This document shows positions 1 to 8,553 of a stretch of 64,000 nucleotides of DNA, piece after piece. The stretch spans positions 124,001 through 188,000 of the forward strand of contig JBGAJM010000005.1 of the NCBI GenBank assembly GCA_044224925.1, given 5' to 3'. The notes beneath the pieces are model-generated. The model was not told the origin of the DNA. It ran no database searches and saw only the letters and a program-made list of their open reading frames with translations. Position numbers and translations under genes: made by a program. Numbering within the stretch: the first letter of the stretch is position 1; the number at the start of each line of letters is the position of its first letter. The DNA is from Kapaibacterium sp044224925 (GTDB lineage Bacteria > Bacteroidota > Ignavibacteria > Kapaibacteriales > Kapaibacteriaceae).

Positions 1-895
1 AGGCCGTGAGCGACGTGCCCGGGATGAGCGATGGGTCGGTTGCATCGAAGTGGCCGTGCACGGTCACGGTGCGGTCGGCATCGACCTCTTTGCCAACGAG
101 GTGGACATGACCTGCATAGGACTTCGAGGGATCGTCATTGAGCGTGGCGGTGAGTCGCTGCTCTGCATGCACATGCATCACGTCCTTCTCGAAGACGCGC
201 ATCTCGATGTGCATATGGTCAGTGTCCATGATGTCGATCATCACGGTGTTGGGCGCCACATGCTGTCCGTTGTTGACGTTCATCGACGAAACATATCCGG
301 GGATAGGAGCACGAATGGGCACCGTGCGAGAGATGGCCGACTCCTTGAGCAATGCAGCATCGATGCCGATGAGGGCAAGCTTCTCACGAAGGGAGGCGAG
401 TTCGACGCGTGCATTCTTCACATCGGCCGTTGCGCGCTCGAAGGTCTTCGCTGCGTTCACGTTGTTGGCCGCAAGCGTTTGCTGACGTTTGTATTCTGCC
501 TCGAGCACATCGAGCGAATTGCGCGTCTGCAGATAGTTCTGCTGCAACGTCACGAACTCCACGTTCTCGATCGAACCGATCACGTCACCCTTGTGCACGT
601 GATCGCCCGGCAACACACTCACCGAGCGGATCGTGCCGCCAAACGGTGCTGTGATCGAACTGTGGAACTGTGGCGGGACATGCAGCATGCCTTGCACCCG
701 AAGGGCCGACGTGAGGTCGCGCACTTCGGCACGACCGGTACGGATCTTCGCCGTGGCAGCTTGCGCGGCCGTGATGGTGACGGAATTGCCCTTGCCGGCC
801 GCGGCCGCCTCGGCAGCAGGCGTCTCCTGCTTCGACGAACATGCGGCAAGGAAGAGAAGGGCGGCAGGGAGGAGCGTGATGGTGAGGGTTTTCAT
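1..895 (-). CDS. Heavy-metal RND efflux periplasmic adaptor lipoprotein (CzcB/CusB-like), 3' end outside window
   Basis: Membrane-fusion subunit that would link the inner-membrane RND pump to its outer-membrane channel. About 298 codons are visible, open at the window edge. Translation from ATG 895 gives a lipoprotein signal ending FLAAC (Cys19), then an Ala-rich linker and the paired barrel/lipoyl half-motifs of HlyD-family adaptors (APFGGTIRSVSVLPGDHVHKG, later VPIRAPISGYVSSMNVNNGQ). An alpha-helical hairpin lies between them. The start is 4 bases after the stop of the upstream pump gene, so the two are co-transcribed and probably translationally coupled. The C-terminal barrel and membrane-proximal domains are beyond position 1. 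The family is clear; the metal specificity is inferred from the pump. Confidence 0.88.
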   Translation of the reverse strand, partial: MKTLTITLLPAALLFLAACSSKQETPAAEAAAAGKGNSVTITAAQAATAKIRTGRAEVRDLTSALRVQGMLHVPPQFHSSITAPFGGTIRSVSVLPGDHVHKGDVIGSIENVEFVTLQQNYLQTRNSLDVLEAEYKRQQTLAANNVNAAKTFERATADVKNARVELASLREKLALIGIDAALLKESAISRTVPIRAPIPGYVSSMNVNNGQHVAPNTVMIDIMDTDHMHIEMRVFEKDVMHVHAEQRLTATLNDDPSKSYAGHVHLVGKEVDADRTVTVHGHFDATDPSLIPGTSLTA

Positions 896-899
896 GGGA

Positions 900-3800
900 T
901 CAGTTGACGAGTGTTTGGAGTTCGATCACGACAAGGTTGTACCGATAGATGGCGTCGATGGCATTCTGACGCACCGTGAGCGATCGCAAGAGAGCGGTCT
1001 GATGTTCGAGGTAGCCGATCTCTCCAGCTTGATAGGCTCGAAGTGATTGTTGCTGGAGCAATGCGGCATCGGGCAGCGCTCGGTCAAGGTAGAACCGCGT
1101 CATCTCGTAGAGCGAGGCCACCTCGGCACGACGTTGCCGTATGCGCTCTGTAAGGCTCCATGTTTCCACGTGCTGTTGTTCGCGCGCGAATTGTTGCTGC
1201 AGATCGGCCTGTTGCGAGCGAGCGGCCACCGGACCGAACCAGAGCGGTAGTTCGAGGCCGACGGTGAAGCCCTGGAATCGAGCACCGGCGCCATAGTATT
1301 GATCGACGCCGTTGATGTTCTGCACGCCGATGAGCGATTGGTTGAAGTAGCCCAACGAGATGTCGGGCCAGTAGCGCGAGGTCTCGACATTCGTTGCTTC
1401 TTCGGCCACCTGCACTTGCTTTTCGAGCAGACCAACGATGGGCTTTGCCAACGTTGTGTCGGTGGGTGCCTGGAATGGCGTGAGCACAGAGTCCGCTGCC
1501 GTCACGCTCGTGTCCGATGTGATGAGCAAGCGAAGGTCGTTGTTCGCACTGCGAATGTCCTGCTCGAGTTGTCGTCCCTGCATGCGCACTTCGGCGAGTT
1601 GGGTCTCGGTGGACACGCGCGCCATCATGGGTGTTTCGCCGACGCGCTCGCGTAAACGCGCAACGGTAGCCGACGTGTCGAGCAAGGCCTCTTGTTCGGC
1701 AAGGATGGTGCGATGTGCACGAAGCATCACGATGCGTTCGTACGCGCGCTCCACTTCTGCGCGGATCTGACGCTCCGTGAGCACGCTCTGTGCACGTGCC
1801 TCGTCGGTGCGGGCGGCAGCCAAGGCATGTTGCGACGAAAGGACGGTGGGGAATGGAATGGTCTGACCGATCGTGAGGTTGTTGTCGTAGTTCGTCGAGT
1901 TGTACTGCCCGCCCATGTACTGCACGGTGGTCTTGCCAAGGTCGACGGCCGCTCCCTGCAACGCATCCAGTTGTGCCACGGTGGAGCGCGAGAGACGGAC
2001 AGAACGATTGGCTTGCATGGCTCGCTGCACAGCTTCTTCGCGTGTGATGGTGCGTTGTGCGTGCAAGGTCGGCGCACCAACAAGGACCATCATCAAGATG
2101 ACGAAGGCCGCGGCACGCAGCCGTTCCGTGCGCTTCGTCCAGAATTGTTCGACGAAGTAGTAGAGGATGGGGATCACGATCAGCGTGAGCAGTGTTGACG
2201 TGATCAGACCGCCGATCACCACCGTCGCCAGTGGACGTTGCACTTCGGCCCCGTCTCCCGTTGACAAGGCCATGGGCAAGAAGCCCAGCGAAGCCACCAT
2301 GGCCGTCATCACCACCGGACGGAGTCGCGCTGTTGTTCCCGTGAAGATGATGCGATGGGTGTTCGTCATACCTTCTGCGCGCAGTGTGTTGAACTGTCCG
2401 ATCAGCACGATGCCGTTCAACACGGCCACACCGAACAATGCAATGAAGCCAATGCCCGCTGAGATGGAGAACGGCATGCCGCGCACATACAACGCAACAA
2501 TCCCGCCAATGGCCGAAAGCGGAATGGCCGTGAAGATCAGTGCACTCTGTGTGAGACTCTTGAAGGTGACGTACAGCAAGAAGAAAATGAGGAGCAGGGC
2601 GGCGGGGAGGGCGATCAACAATCGGTTCTTGGCCGCATTCAGATTCTCGAACTGTCCGCCATACGTGGTGTAATATCCCGTGGGCAACTGCACGCTTGCA
2701 CCGATCTTGCTCTCGATCTCATCCACGATGCTCTGCACATCCCGTCCGCGAACGTTGAATCCCACCGTGATGCGACGCTTCGTGTCTTCGCGTTGGATCT
2801 GATTCGGACCCACCACTACGTTGATCGATGCCACTTGAGCAATGGGAACGTTCTCACCGCTCATGGTGGGAACGAAGAGTCGACCAAGGTCTTGCGGATC
2901 GTGTCGCATCGTCGAGTCCATGCGCACCACGATATCGAACCGTCGTTCATTCTCATACATCGATCCGGCGCTCGTTCCGGCAAAGGCCGCTTCCACCGTG
3001 CGGTTCACATCGTCGACGTTCACGCCTAGTCGTGCACACGCAGCACGGTCGATGCGAACCACCACTTGCGGAAGTCCGCTCACTTGCTCAAGGTAGACGT
3101 CTTGCGCCCCTTCCACCTTGCCGACCATCTCGGCAACAGCCGCTGCCTTTGCTGCCAGCGTATCCATGTCGTCGCCGAAGATCTTGATCACCACATCCTG
3201 TCGTGCGCCCGTCATCAATTCGTTGAAGCGCATCTGGATCGGTTGCTGGAATCCATACGTTACGCCGGGCAACGTCGAGAGGCAGGCCTGCATCTTTGCA
3301 GCGAGCTCTTCGCGACTGTGGGCCGACGTCCATTCTTTCTTGTCCTTGAGCACGATGATCAGGTCGCATGCTTCCATCGGCATCGGATCAAGCGGGATCT
3401 CGCTCGTGCCGATCTTGCCCACCACGCGTTCCACTTCGGGGAAGTTGGCCTTCAGCAGCGAGGCGGCCTTGGTGGCCGTGGCGATCGTGGCATTGAGCGA
3501 TGAGCCCGTCATCAAGCGCGTCTCGACGGCGAAGTCGCCCTCGTCGAGTTGCGGAATGAACTCTCCGCCCATCGACAGGAAGAGGGCGGCCGAGGCAGCG
3601 AAGGCAAGGGCCGAGGCGGCAAGGATGGCTCCCTTGTAGCGCATGGCCAGATGTCGCACCGGCGCGTATTGCGATTGGAAGAAGTGCATGATGCGATCGC
3701 TGATCGAGAGGCCGTGCGGACGGACGTTCTTGAGCAGCAGGGCCGACATCATGGGGACGTAGGTGGTGGAGAGGAGGAAGGCACCCATGATGGCGAACAT

Positions 3801-5231
3801 CACCGTTTGCGCCATCGGTCGGAACATCTTGCCTTCGATGCCAACGAGGGCAAGAATGGGCAGATAGACCATCATGATGATGATCTCGCCAAAGGCCGAG
3901 GAGCGACGGATGGAGAGGGCCGCGGCCCCCACTTCTTCGTCGGTGGCCTTTGTCTTGCTCCGCCGACGTTCCAGCACATGCAACACATTCTCGACGATGA
4001 TGACGGCCCCGTCGACGATCAGTCCGAAGTCGATGGCACCGAGTGACATCAAATTTCCCGACACGCCGAAGGCGCTCATGAGCCCAAGGGCGAACAGCAT
4101 CGAGAGGGGGATCACGCTGGCCACGATCAGGCCGGCGCGCACATTGCCCAGCAGGAGGACGAGGACGAAGATCACGATCAAGGCACCTTCGATCAGGTTC
4201 GTCGACACGGTGCTGATGGCCTTGTTCACCAACTTCGTTCGATCGAGGAAGGGTACTATCTCGATCCCGGCGGGCAGGGTCTTGCTGATCTCGTTCATCC
4301 GTGTCTTCACCTTATCGATCACCTTGGACGAGTTCGCGCCCTTCAACATCATCACGATACCGCCAACGGTCTCACCAGTGGCATCCATCGTCATCGCGCC
4401 ATAGCGCACGGCATTGCCGATGCGGACCGTGGCCACGTCGCGCATCAGCACAGGCGTCCCGGCCGCTGTGGTCTTCACGGCGATGCGGGACACGTCGTCG
4501 ATCGACTGTGCCAGACCTTCGGTGCGGATGTAGTAGAGTTGCGGTCCTTTCTCGATGTAGGCACCGCCGGCGTTCTGGTTGTTCTTGGACATGGCCGACA
4601 TCAGATCGGCCATCGACAGTCCCATCGACCGAAGGCGCTCCGGATCGACGCTCACTTCGATCTGCTTCAACCGACCGCCGAAGCTCGACACGTCGGCCAC
4701 ACCATCGGTGCCCAGAATGCGACGTCGCACGATCCAGTCCTGGATCTCACGCAGCTTGATATCGTCGTACTGCGCTTCGAATCCCGGTTTCACGCGCAGC
4801 GTGTATTGGTAGATCTCGCCAAGACCGGTGGTGAGGGGAGCAAGGATCGGGCTGCCCAAGTTCTGCGGCACTTGCTGCTGGATCTCGATCAGCCGTTGGT
4901 CCACTTGCGCACGTGCCCAGTACACATCGATATCGTCCTCGAAGACGATCGTCACCACGGACAGACCAAAGCGCGAGATCGACCGCATTTCGGAGATGCC
5001 GTGAATGGAGGCAAGGGTGAGTTCCACCGGCATGGTGATCAGCCGTTCCACTTCCTGGGCCGCCAACGATGGCGACAACGTCACCACCTGCACTTGGTTG
5101 TTCGTGATATCGGGCACAGCATCGATGGGCAGGTTGCGAAACGACACAACGCCCCAGATGATCAGACCCACCACACCAACACCAACCACCAGCTTGTTAT
5201 GGATGCTGAAGTTGATTATTCGTTCGAACAT
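900..5231 (-). CDS. czcA: Heavy-metal RND pump (CzcA family) fused to a TolC-type outer-membrane factor
   Basis: A 1443-residue protein. Residues 1 to about 1035 are a complete HME-RND proton/metal antiporter. The TM4 signature DFGLIVDGAVIIVEN, around residue 400, matches the divalent-cation class (Zn/Co/Cd/Ni) rather than the Cu/Ag class. Residues from about 1059 onward are a TolC/CusC-like channel with long helices rich in Ala, Gln and Arg. The join (about 1036-1058, LRAAAFVILMMVLVGAPTLHAQ) reads as an intact signal peptide with an A-x-A-type cleavage site, so the channel half could be released after export. The chosen ATG at 5231 begins MFERIINFSIHNK, the usual CzcA start, and follows AAGGA with 7-base spacing; the longer reading frame upstream is repeat-derived. 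The adaptor gene follows directly. Confidence 0.92.
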   Translation of the reverse strand: MFERIINFSIHNKLVVGVGVVGLIIWGVVSFRNLPIDAVPDITNNQVQVVTLSPSLAAQEVERLITMPVELTLASIHGISEMRSISRFGLSVVTIVFEDDIDVYWARAQVDQRLIEIQQQVPQNLGSPILAPLTTGLGEIYQYTLRVKPGFEAQYDDIKLREIQDWIVRRRILGTDGVADVSSFGGRLKQIEVSVDPERLRSMGLSMADLMSAMSKNNQNAGGAYIEKGPQLYYIRTEGLAQSIDDVSRIAVKTTAAGTPVLMRDVATVRIGNAVRYGAMTMDATGETVGGIVMMLKGANSSKVIDKVKTRMNEISKTLPAGIEIVPFLDRTKLVNKAISTVSTNLIEGALIVIFVLVLLLGNVRAGLIVASVIPLSMLFALGLMSAFGVSGNLMSLGAIDFGLIVDGAVIIVENVLHVLERRRSKTKATDEEVGAAALSIRRSSAFGEIIIMMVYLPILALVGIEGKMFRPMAQTVMFAIMGAFLLSTTYVPMMSALLLKNVRPHGLSISDRIMHFFQSQYAPVRHLAMRYKGAILAASALAFAASAALFLSMGGEFIPQLDEGDFAVETRLMTGSSLNATIATATKAASLLKANFPEVERVVGKIGTSEIPLDPMPMEACDLIIVLKDKKEWTSAHSREELAAKMQACLSTLPGVTYGFQQPIQMRFNELMTGARQDVVIKIFGDDMDTLAAKAAAVAEMVGKVEGAQDVYLEQVSGLPQVVVRIDRAACARLGVNVDDVNRTVEAAFAGTSAGSMYENERRFDIVVRMDSTMRHDPQDLGRLFVPTMSGENVPIAQVASINVVVGPNQIQREDTKRRITVGFNVRGRDVQSIVDEIESKIGASVQLPTGYYTTYGGQFENLNAAKNRLLIALPAALLLIFFLLYVTFKSLTQSALIFTAIPLSAIGGIVALYVRGMPFSISAGIGFIALFGVAVLNGIVLIGQFNTLRAEGMTNTHRIIFTGTTARLRPVVMTAMVASLGFLPMALSTGDGAEVQRPLATVVIGGLITSTLLTLIVIPILYYFVEQFWTKRTERLRAAAFVILMMVLVGAPTLHAQRTITREEAVQRAMQANRSVRLSRSTVAQLDALQGAAVDLGKTTVQYMGGQYNSTNYDNNLTIGQTIPFPTVLSSQHALAAARTDEARAQSVLTERQIRAEVERAYERIVMLRAHRTILAEQEALLDTSATVARLRERVGETPMMARVSTETQLAEVRMQGRQLEQDIRSANNDLRLLITSDTSVTAADSVLTPFQAPTDTTLAKPIVGLLEKQVQVAEEATNVETSRYWPDISLGYFNQSLIGVQNINGVDQYYGAGARFQGFTVGLELPLWFGPVAARSQQADLQQQFAREQQHVETWSLTERIRQRRAEVASLYEMTRFYLDRALPDAALLQQQSLRAYQAGEIGYLEHQTALLRSLTVRQNAIDAIYRYNLVVIELQTLVN

Positions 5232-5260
5232 AGTGTTCCTTCGTCGGAAGAGGAAAACAG

Positions 5261-5311
5261 AATCAATAATCAAGAATCAAGAATCCAGTCAAGGATCAAG
5301 AATCAAGAATC
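5261..5311. repeat. Degenerate heptamer repeat block (GATTCTT-like)
   Basis: Read on the minus strand, about seven units of GATTCTT and close variants (GATCCTT, GATTATT) lie about 30 bases upstream of the czcA start. A related block sits 28 bases upstream of the minus-strand gene that starts at 56524. No function is known to me. Confidence 0.8.
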
Positions 5312-5315
5312 ACAC

Positions 5316-5375
5316 GAAGTGTCCCACGCAGTGTCCCACGAAGTGTCCCACGCAGTGTCGCACAACGTGTCGCAC
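5316..5375. repeat. Five tandem 12-bp repeats
   Basis: Plus-strand units are GAAGTGTCCCAC, GCAGTGTCCCAC, GAAGTGTCCCAC, GCAGTGTCGCAC and AACGTGTCGCAC, with no spacer. They fill the gap between the stop of the small leader gene (5379) and the heptamer block upstream of czcA. A 12-bp period keeps any reading frame open, but the frame through them looks non-coding. There are no spacers, so this is not a CRISPR array. Confidence 0.9.
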
Positions 5376-5378
5376 TTC

Positions 5379-5768
5379 TTAGTGCATCTTCGGCGGCTGA
5401 AACACATCCAGCGTTCTGTGTTCCGGACTTCCGTCCGAACAGGGGAGGGGGAGCAGGCGGGCGCGAACCGGTGGTTCGGGTGCTGCAAGGGTGGCGGGGG
5501 GAACGGGGCCGCTCAAGGGGGCTGCCGTCGGGTGTCCGTTCATCAGGGGAAGGTCGGAGTGGTCATCGTCCTGGTCGGCGCCGGGGCGGGCATAATGCAG
5601 GACCAGAAAATCGATGAAGGAGAGGTCGGTTTGACCATGTTCTTGAACATGGTGGCGGTAATGGTCCACCAATGCAGATATCTTTGCTACTTCTCGGGCA
5701 TCCATTCCGGGCACGATGCTCGTGCAGGAGAGGAGAAGAACGAGAAATATCGACACAAGACGTTGCAT
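5379..5768 (-). CDS. Small exported leader protein of the metal-efflux operon
   Basis: A 129-residue protein from ATG 5768: signal-peptide-like N-terminus (MQRLVSIFLVLLLSCTS), then a short acidic and His-containing region (DDDHSDLPLMNG), Pro/Ala-rich middle and a C-terminal FQPPK. Small exported proteins with His/Asp-rich cores ending in a similar FQPPK tail commonly precede Czc/Cus genes in Bacteroidota, from memory of the group; I do not know an assigned function. Metal sensing or chaperoning in the periplasm would fit. The start at 5768 is preferred because an exact TAnnTTTG element ends 4 bases upstream; an in-frame ATG at 5807 would add 13 residues before the signal. Confidence 0.7.
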   Translation of the reverse strand: MQRLVSIFLVLLLSCTSIVPGMDAREVAKISALVDHYRHHVQEHGQTDLSFIDFLVLHYARPGADQDDDHSDLPLMNGHPTAAPLSGPVPPATLAAPEPPVRARLLPLPCSDGSPEHRTLDVFQPPKMH

Positions 5769-5772
5769 AGCA

Positions 5773-5780
5773 CAAAGATA
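5773..5780 (-). promoter_or_regulatory. Bacteroidota-type -7 promoter element (TATCTTTG)
   Basis: The minus strand reads TATCTTTG, an exact TAnnTTTG match, 4 bases before ATG 5768. Transcription would start at or next to the start codon, giving a nearly leaderless mRNA for the metal-efflux operon. I see no convincing -33 element. Confidence 0.55.
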
Positions 5781-5810
5781 GCCCAATCTTCGTGAACATC
5801 TTTTCATTGG

Positions 5811-5831
5811 TCAGGTGAGAAAAAAACCTGA
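5811..5831. promoter_or_regulatory. Inverted repeat, candidate operator (TCAGGT-N9-ACCTGA)
   Basis: A perfect 6-bp inverted repeat with a 9-base A-rich centre lies in the divergent region between the metal-efflux operon and the peptide-binding lipoprotein gene. It is 31-58 bases upstream of the -7 element of the efflux operon. The half-sites recall the TTAGGT/ACCTAA halves of DtxR-family boxes, but the spacing differs from that class. Function as a metal-responsive operator is inference. Confidence 0.4.
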
Positions 5832-5847
5832 CATTTGTACTTGGATC

Positions 5848-7548
5848 ATGGGATCAAACCCTTCCATACGTTCTTTGACAATCGGACTAGCCATCTGCAT
5901 TTGTAGTCTTTTCGTTTCGTGCGGCAAGCATTCCTTGCCGCCTTCCAACGATACCTTTTCCTACAATGTACCTGACGGCATACTGAGTCTCGACCCGGCG
6001 ACGGCGAACTATCGCGGCGCCATCTGGGCAGGCACCCAGCTCTTCAATGGGCTGGTCGAGGCCGGACCGAATTCCACGATCGTCCCGTGCATTGCACGGC
6101 ACTGGGAAACGGATCCGACCGGGTTAGAATGGACCTTCACGCTCCGTACGGACGTGTACTTCCATCCGAACCCCTGCTTTGGAACGGCTCGCACCCGTCG
6201 CGTCACAGCGGCCGATGTTCAATACAGCATCGAACGTATCTGTGACGTGCGGACAAAGAGCACCGGTCTCTGGGCCTTTCGTACGCGCATCGTGGGCGCT
6301 CAAGAATTCTTTGAGCGCTCGAAGCATGAAGGCGGCGGAAGTATTCGAGGCATCAGTATCGTGAACGACTCCGTCGTTCGCATTCGGCTTACAAAGCCGT
6401 TCGCTCCGTTTCTAGCTGTTCTTACTATGCCATATGCTTGGATCGTCCCTAGGGAGGCGGTTCAGATGTATGGAGTGGACTTCGGACGACATCCCGTTGG
6501 CACGGGCCCGTTCATGTTCACACAGTGGAAGCCGGATCTGGAGCTATCGTTGACACGCAATCCGCAGTATTTCAAGACCGACTCGATCGGTCGGCGATTA
6601 CCATACCTGAAGACGGTATTGATATCGTTCCTGCGGGACCCCAAGGGTGAATTTTTAGAGTTTACGCATGGGCATTTTGATTTCGTGAGTTCAATAGATG
6701 GGTCATTTGAGTCAACGATCCTGCGAGACAACGGAACGCTGCGTCCTCCATACGACAAGTATCAGTTGCTTCAAGCTGCTGCGCAATCGGTGGAGTATTA
6801 CGGTATCCTTCTGGATACATCGTATCCCGCAGCCAAAGCTGTTCCTCTCGCAACACAACGTCTTCTCCGTCAGGCATTGAACTATGCCATCGATCGACAT
6901 CGCATCGTCACGTATCTCCTTCACGGACGTGGAATCCCAGCACAGTACGGTGTCCTACCACCGACAATGCCAGGTTTCTCAGATAGCGTTCGCGGATATC
7001 GATACGATCCCGACCTCGCACGTCGACTGTTGGCAAAGGCAGGGTATCCCAACGGCTCCGGGCTTCCTCCGTTGCTCTTGCAACTGGGGAACAGCGAGCG
7101 CACCGCTTCGGTCGCAGAAGCAGTACAGGCCATGTGGAGAGACATCGGTATCAACGTTGATATCCGTCAAGTGGACTTCCCACAACATCTCTCCATGGTT
7201 CGCTCCGGCGAACTGGCAATGTGGCGCACGAGCTGGATCGGTGATTATCCCGATCCCGAGAATTTTCTCGCCCTGTTCGTGAGCGCCAATCAACCTCCAA
7301 ACGGGCCCAACACCACAAGGGTCCGGAGGCATGATCTCGACTCCCTGTACGACGTGGCACTTTCGCCACTCCTTCCTGCACACGAACGGTACGCTCTCTA
7401 CAACCAAATGGAGCGCATCGTGGTGGAAGAATGTCCTTGGATATTCCTCTACTATCATGTGAACCAGTGGTTGGCTCAGCCGTCCGTTCATGGACTCACC
7501 ATGGACGGTTCCGAGCGACTTGTTCTTGAGCGCGTGTTCAAGCAATAG
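5848..7548 (+). CDS. Family 5 (DppA/OppA-like) substrate-binding lipoprotein
   Basis: Extracytoplasmic solute-binding protein of the peptide/nickel ABC-importer class, 566 residues from ATG 5848. The N-terminus (GLAICICSLFVSCGKHS) is a lipoprotein signal with lipobox FVSC. Characteristic family 5 stretches follow: a start near LSLDPATANYRGA, a TDPTGLEWTFTLRTDVYFH block, VGTGPFMFTQWK, and the C-terminal WIGDYPDPENFLALF. A GTG at 5815 would add a non-signal extension and is less likely. No permease or ATPase genes are adjacent, so partners must be elsewhere, or the protein serves in peptidoglycan-peptide recycling; its neighbour is an NlpC/P60 hydrolase. The family is certain; the ligand is unknown. 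Confidence 0.9.
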   Translation: MGSNPSIRSLTIGLAICICSLFVSCGKHSLPPSNDTFSYNVPDGILSLDPATANYRGAIWAGTQLFNGLVEAGPNSTIVPCIARHWETDPTGLEWTFTLRTDVYFHPNPCFGTARTRRVTAADVQYSIERICDVRTKSTGLWAFRTRIVGAQEFFERSKHEGGGSIRGISIVNDSVVRIRLTKPFAPFLAVLTMPYAWIVPREAVQMYGVDFGRHPVGTGPFMFTQWKPDLELSLTRNPQYFKTDSIGRRLPYLKTVLISFLRDPKGEFLEFTHGHFDFVSSIDGSFESTILRDNGTLRPPYDKYQLLQAAAQSVEYYGILLDTSYPAAKAVPLATQRLLRQALNYAIDRHRIVTYLLHGRGIPAQYGVLPPTMPGFSDSVRGYRYDPDLARRLLAKAGYPNGSGLPPLLLQLGNSERTASVAEAVQAMWRDIGINVDIRQVDFPQHLSMVRSGELAMWRTSWIGDYPDPENFLALFVSANQPPNGPNTTRVRRHDLDSLYDVALSPLLPAHERYALYNQMERIVVEECPWIFLYYHVNQWLAQPSVHGLTMDGSERLVLERVFKQ

Positions 7549-7585
7549 TCGATCGGCCTTTGTCCATCACAAACAGGAGTGTACT

Positions 7586-8467
7586 ATGGTGACAAAACAT
7601 CTGTCATTGTTCTGCACGGCGCTTCTGGCTCTTGTGACGATCTCGTTCATCACACCAACGACCGTTGACGCAAGACCAAAGCATAAGACATCACGTAAAC
7701 ATTCACGCAAAGCCAAGAAATCGAAGTGTTCTCCCGCTGCTCGCGCAGAGGGAAAACGACAGGCCATGGAACTTGTTCGGACGCGGAGCGAAGAACTCGC
7801 CCGCATGGTGGGGATCGAATCCACCAAGCCGAATGAGTCCACGGAACTCGCAGACCGGATCGTTGCAGGCGACGGTGAAATGGTGATCGAAACGATCACT
7901 GCTCCCCCAAGTTCTGTAGACGAAGGCGAAGACATCGCCGAACTCGAGAAGGAAGACGATGTCTCCGTTGACATCGAAGCCTTCCGCTCACTTTGGCTCC
8001 GCTACGTAGACGACGGCCCGATCGAGACCACCGAAGGTGGGATCGAAAAACAGAAAATGGTGGACAACATCATGGACTGGCTCGGTACTCGCTACGACTT
8101 TGGTGGAACAGCGCGCTCCGGTATCGATTGCTCAGCCTTCACACGCACGATCTATGCCGCCTCTGCAGGAGTGGAACTCCCGCGCACGGCAGCAGCACAG
8201 ATCGGTGTCGGCTCTTCGATCAACCGCCGATCCCAACTGCAATTCGGTGACCTGGTGTTCTTCCACACACGTCGCCACGCCTACGTCTCTCACGTTGGTA
8301 TCTACCTGGGCGATAATCTGTTCGCACACGCAAGCTCGCGCTACGGTGTGACCATCTCATCGCTCGAGAGCACGTACTACAGCAAGCGCCTTATCGGCGC
8401 ACGTCGGATGACGGAACAAGACATCGCACGTCTTGCCCACACCACCGACACGACCACCACGAACTGA
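7586..8467 (+). CDS. Exported NlpC/P60 cell-wall peptidase
   Basis: Cysteine endopeptidase expected to cut stem-peptide bonds in peptidoglycan. 293 residues. The ATG at 7586 has AGGAG 6 bases upstream. A signal peptide (MVTKHLSLFCTALLALVTISF, cut near VDA-RP) leads into a very basic Lys/His/Arg stretch and then an acidic region (about residues 75-140). The C-terminal NlpC/P60 domain carries GIDCSAF (Cys182), SHVGIY (His236) and FAHAS (His248), giving an intact Cys-His-His triad. The basic segment after the signal probably binds the cell wall. It follows the peptide-binding lipoprotein by 37 bases and may share its transcript. Confidence 0.92.
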   Translation: MVTKHLSLFCTALLALVTISFITPTTVDARPKHKTSRKHSRKAKKSKCSPAARAEGKRQAMELVRTRSEELARMVGIESTKPNESTELADRIVAGDGEMVIETITAPPSSVDEGEDIAELEKEDDVSVDIEAFRSLWLRYVDDGPIETTEGGIEKQKMVDNIMDWLGTRYDFGGTARSGIDCSAFTRTIYAASAGVELPRTAAAQIGVGSSINRRSQLQFGDLVFFHTRRHAYVSHVGIYLGDNLFAHASSRYGVTISSLESTYYSKRLIGARRMTEQDIARLAHTTDTTTTN

Positions 8468-8504
8468 TCTCCGGCTGTCCGATCGTCAAATATTTCTTTG
8501 AACG

Positions 8505-8543
8505 CCCCCGCCCATTTAAACCATGGACGGGGGTTGTTCGTTT
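8505..8543 (+). terminator. Probable intrinsic terminator after the NlpC/P60 gene
   Basis: CCCCCG (8505-8510) pairs with CGGGGG (8528-8533), and CCAT with ATGG across one mismatch. The T-rich run TTGTTCGTTT follows. It lies in the 86-base gap before the next plus-strand gene. Confidence 0.6.
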
Positions 8544-8553
8544 CAGCGCAGCT

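Noticed and set aside
900..5231. Copper/silver pump CusA
   Set aside because: The TM4 motif DFGLIVDGAVIIVEN belongs to the divalent-cation HME class, so Zn/Co/Cd/Ni is favoured, though not proven.
5316..5375. CRISPR-like repeats
   Set aside because: Units are 12 bp and contiguous with no spacers, and no cas genes are in the window.
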